Of a stretch of 8,364 bases of DNA, positions 6,270 through 8,364 are shown piece after piece. Below the pieces are notes generated by a model. That model was given only the letters and a program-made list of their open reading frames with translations, was not told where the DNA came from and searched no databases. Origin of the DNA: Gemmataceae bacterium (GTDB taxonomy: Bacteria; Planctomycetota; Planctomycetia; Gemmatales; Gemmataceae); assembly GCA_026418875.1 (NCBI GenBank), contig JAOAAM010000589.1, positions 1-8,364 on the forward strand. The letters run 5' to 3'. A program made the translations under genes and the position numbers. Positions within the stretch are counted from its first letter, which is position 1. Every line of letters begins with the position of its first letter.

Positions 6270-7664
6270 TCAGCCGTCGGATTGGCTGCCCGGAGGATGA
6301 GAGTTTTCCGGCCGCGTGAGGAAGCCCCATCGTAGGGGCTGGTCTTGGCGATACTCCTTACCCAGGGTGAGGGCCGTGATGGCTTTGGCCATCTCATAAC
6401 CGAGGTAAAAGGCGTGAGATGGCGTCATTCTCGAATCAGTCTCGCAGACTTGGCGAAATAGGGCAAATGGATCCGTACCACTCACGAAGATGGAACGGTT
6501 CATAATGTGAAGTTCATCGTGGCTAATAAAGATGCGATAGTTGGGATCAGTCAAGCTGTCGGCCAACTCGCGCAACGCAGAGTGGCTGAGGGGACGAACC
6601 TTTGGATCGCGCAAAAGGATGAGATTAGGATCCAGGCGCTTGGGCGGCAGGCGGTGCCGAATCGAGAAATGCACCAGACGGCGTGCCAGATCGAGTTCGC
6701 GGACACAGGTGCGACACCAATTGGCAACTTCCGTCGTGAGGACACTGCGGATGCCGAGTTCCTGACAAAAACCTAAGAGCAAAACGTTGATCCCGGCCGA
6801 GTCGGCATCGGTTAATTCGGTGAGATTGCCGACCCCCATCATGAAATCGGTCTCGGGATAACGTCGTCTTGCATCGAGATAACGTCCCAGAGAGGCAGCG
6901 AACCCCATGCCGATGGGTTCGAGGATTGGATCAATTCGAAAACGGATCTTATGGCGGGACAAGCATTCGATGGTGCGGTGCAGCGAATCCATGTCTTGCG
7001 GCGCGTCTGGGATCGCGACGACTTCGGCGTTCCATTGCTCGGCCCATTCTCGCGCAAGTTCGAGATTGCTGGTGTTTACGGAGAGGACAAGTTCCGCCCC
7101 GGCGGCCAAGGCTTCTCTCACTTCGGCAGGGTCGAAACTGTCGATCGAGACGCGATAGCCCTCCGCTCTCAAGGCTCGAACGGCGTCACCGACGCCGGAC
7201 CAAGGCCCGCCGGGATCGCAGCCAAGGTCGATGACGTCTGCCCCTTGTTCGCGAAGCTGGCGGGCTTGGGAGAGGAGTTCTTCGATCCCCAGCTGCGATG
7301 CGTGGTTGATCTCGGCAATGATTTCTATGTCGTAGCTCTCCGTGTCGACCCGGGCAGATGGTTTTCCGCTCAGGTATTCGGGCAGGTCACGAAGATCCGC
7401 TGGGCCTCGCTCGACGTGGGGATGCGCGATTCTGTCGAGGTCGCCGCGAACCAGCCCGGGGAGGATGATTCGTTGGGCGTCGGCAGGGGGCTGCCAGTGT
7501 CGGGCGATCCAATCCGTGGTGAGCAGGGCAGCGACGCTGATAGGCAGGACGACGATTTCGGCTTGGAAGCGGCAAGACGGCCCCATTTCGGCGAGGGTGC
7601 GTCGTAAGGCGGACTCGGCCAGCCTGCCGGTGACGAAGACGATTCGCGGTGGAGCGGGGTCCAT
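6270..7664 (-). CDS. Dihydropteroate-synthase-like protein (TIGR00284 / DUF6513 type)
   Basis: This 464-residue protein belongs to the dihydropteroate-synthase-related family of methanogens, methylotrophs and planctomycetes, linked to methanopterin-type cofactors. An N-terminal domain (about 1-105, starting RIVFVTGRLAE at 7-17) precedes a TIM-barrel core. The core contains EINHAS (118-123), REQGADVIDLG (138-148), RVSIDSF (171-177), IDPILEPIGMGF (244-255) and MMGVGNLTELTDADSAGIN (275-293). The first, second and third of these correspond to pterin-binding strands of ordinary dihydropteroate synthase. A C-terminal domain (about 340-464) ends in a proline/serine-rich tail. The start is fixed because an in-frame TAA lies three codons upstream, although the ribosome site is weak. 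It is longer than FolP (about 280 residues), so the folate enzyme itself is unlikely. The reaction is not proven for this family; a role in tetrahydromethanopterin synthesis is inference. Confidence 0.85.
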   Translation of the reverse strand: MDPAPPRIVFVTGRLAESALRRTLAEMGPSCRFQAEIVVLPISVAALLTTDWIARHWQPPADAQRIILPGLVRGDLDRIAHPHVERGPADLRDLPEYLSGKPSARVDTESYDIEIIAEINHASQLGIEELLSQARQLREQGADVIDLGCDPGGPWSGVGDAVRALRAEGYRVSIDSFDPAEVREALAAGAELVLSVNTSNLELAREWAEQWNAEVVAIPDAPQDMDSLHRTIECLSRHKIRFRIDPILEPIGMGFAASLGRYLDARRRYPETDFMMGVGNLTELTDADSAGINVLLLGFCQELGIRSVLTTEVANWCRTCVRELDLARRLVHFSIRHRLPPKRLDPNLILLRDPKVRPLSHSALRELADSLTDPNYRIFISHDELHIMNRSIFVSGTDPFALFRQVCETDSRMTPSHAFYLGYEMAKAITALTLGKEYRQDQPLRWGFLTRPENSHPPGSQSDG

Positions 7665-7922
7665 GCATCCAGCTTATCGCGGAGTGCGATCAAGTTGGTA
7701 GGGTGCAGCCGTCCGCCGGTGATGCGGACTGTTCCATCGAGGGTGCGGCACATTGACCGGGCATGAAGAGCGCGGCGGGTCGGCGGGGCGGAATGCGGGA
7801 CAGTCCAGCCCGGCAGTCGGGTGCGACCGTGAAGAACCTCGGTCGTCCCAGGCTGGGTGCTGACCTCGGCAGCTGGGGGTGCGTGCAGAGACCAGCGTCA
7901 CCGTGAATCAGGCACCCAAACC

Positions 7923-7995
7923 TGGGAACAACCGTAGGTGTTGGCCATCGGGGCAGCGCCTTTGGGACAACCGTCTTGGTGGGCGACAGACGGTT
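7923..7995. repeat. Short direct repeat and 7-bp inverted repeat
   Basis: TGGGAACAACCGT (7923-7935) recurs with one base missing as TGGGACAACCGT (7963-7974), 40 bp on. The second copy overlaps an inverted repeat, AACCGTC (7969-7975) and GACGGTT (7989-7995), with a 13-base loop. These could be operator half-sites or part of a structured RNA; their shortness means chance is also possible. Confidence 0.35.
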
Positions 7996-8041
7996 CTTGG
8001 GACTGGGCGAGAGGTGGGCGCTGCGGACGGTCAACGTCGGG

Positions 8042-8075
8042 GTGTCGGCCGGCGTGGGCGATAGCCGGCCGACAC
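8042..8075. repeat. Perfect 12-bp inverted repeat with 10-base loop
   Basis: GTGTCGGCCGGC (8042-8053) and GCCGGCCGACAC (8064-8075) are exact reverse complements around a ten-base spacer. As RNA it would form a very stable GC stem. Neither strand has a T-run after it, and it lies between divergently transcribed genes, so it is not an ordinary intrinsic terminator for either neighbour. It may be a dispersed extragenic palindrome, a protein-binding site, or the end of an unrecognised small RNA. Confidence 0.6.
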
Positions 8076-8145
8076 GATGATTTCATGGTTCGCTCCTGTA
8101 GCTGTGGAAGTCGGCCCTACCGACATGGCGGCACTGGGCTGCTCT

Positions 8146-8154
8146 TGGTATAAC
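8146..8154 (+). promoter_or_regulatory. Possible extended -10 promoter for the sigma factor gene
   Basis: TGGTATAAC contains a TGn extension followed by TATAAC, one base from the TATAAT consensus. Transcription would begin near 8161, leaving a leader of about 27 bases before the ATG at 8188. No good -35 box is visible, which extended -10 promoters tolerate. Confidence 0.4.
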
Positions 8155-8187
8155 AGCGCCGTTGTCCCTGAAGCTGAACCAAACTCC

Positions 8188-8364
8188 ATGCCGCCAACTC
8201 CGGTTAGTCTGATTGAGCGCATTCAGCGCGATCGCTCGGGTTCCGATTGGAACAAATTTGTTGATCTTTATGCTCCACTGCTGCGGAACTGGTTGTTTCG
8301 TCATTTGCCCCAGGCCGCTGATGTCGAGGACTTGATTCAGGAGATCCTCACGGTTGTGATTACC
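8188..8364 (+). CDS. ECF-type RNA polymerase sigma factor, N-terminal part
   Basis: The first 59 residues of a sigma-70 family protein are present; the rest lies beyond the right edge. The sequence SDWNKFVDLYAPLLRNWLF (19-37) followed by DVEDLIQEILTVVI (45-58) matches region 2.1-2.2, the helices that bind the core polymerase clamp. The short leader before region 2 is typical of the extracytoplasmic-function sigma factors that planctomycetes carry in many copies. I chose the ATG at 8188 because a possible promoter lies 34 bp upstream. An in-frame ATG at 8125 would add 21 residues that do not look like sigma sequence and would overlap that promoter. Neither start has a clear ribosome site. The promoter it recognises and any partner anti-sigma factor or kinase cannot be seen. 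Confidence 0.85.
   Translation, partial: MPPTPVSLIERIQRDRSGSDWNKFVDLYAPLLRNWLFRHLPQAADVEDLIQEILTVVIT

Larger units (their letters stand above)
7665..8187. other. GC-rich intergenic region, about 520 bp, between divergent genes
   Basis: Several reading frames exist on both strands, as expected of GC-rich DNA, but none gives a recognisable protein. The region should hold the promoters of both the dihydropteroate-synthase-like gene (leftward) and the sigma factor gene (rightward). It is rich in G runs on the plus strand and carries several inverted repeats, listed separately. The minus-strand stretch 7753-7661 reads like the start of a protein but runs straight into a shadow frame of the next gene. 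A small RNA or a decayed gene cannot be excluded. Confidence 0.6.

Noticed and set aside
7661..7753. Minus-strand peptide beginning MCRTLDGTVRITGGRL, resembling an amidohydrolase N-terminus
   Set aside because: Only about 30 residues look natural; the frame then becomes a shadow of the dihydropteroate-synthase-like gene, so at most it is a fragment.
8042..8075. Intrinsic terminator
   Set aside because: No T-run follows on either strand, and both neighbouring genes are transcribed away from it.

Overview
The window looks like chromosomal DNA from a planctomycete, perhaps near Gemmataceae. This is inferred from three things: GC-rich genes that often lack a good Shine-Dalgarno site, a sigma-70 region 2 of the kind planctomycetes carry in many copies, and a dihydropteroate-synthase-like protein of the type found in bacteria with tetrahydromethanopterin-linked C1 chemistry. 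No rRNA, tRNA, CRISPR array, transposase or phage gene was seen.

All genes except the last run leftward on the minus strand. From right to left in transcription order they are: a dihydropteroate-synthase-like protein (7664-6270); a gap of about 400 bp; a CRISPR-associated Csx1-type CARF-HEPN RNase with an extra Csx15-like C-terminal domain (5873-4290); hypA (4262-3921); hypB (3919-3242); an 84-residue unknown protein overlapping hypB (3270-3016); a GHMP-family sugar kinase (2930-1905); and an ABC transporter pair, ATPase (1693-692) then a permease cut by the left edge (673-1). The right end holds about 520 bp of GC-rich non-coding DNA with inverted repeats, then the start of a plus-strand ECF-type sigma factor (8188 to the edge).

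The Csx1-like gene, hypA, hypB and the 84-residue gene are packed with gaps of 27 bp, 1 bp and a 29-bp overlap, so they are probably co-transcribed. The sugar kinase follows after 85 bp and could belong to the same transcript. The ABC pair looks like a separate unit, with a 211-bp upstream gap and a very strong ribosome binding site.

The most notable item is the Csx1-like gene. It joins a cyclic-oligoadenylate-sensing RNase (CARF plus HEPN with an RNxxxH motif) to a domain that closely resembles the small free-standing protein Csx15. The Csx15 part begins at an in-frame ATG preceded by GGAGG, so it may also be made as a separate protein. The gene has no other CRISPR-Cas gene near it and sits directly upstream of nickel-insertion genes. 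HypA and HypB have no hydrogenase, urease or other hyp gene in the window, so their client enzyme is unknown.
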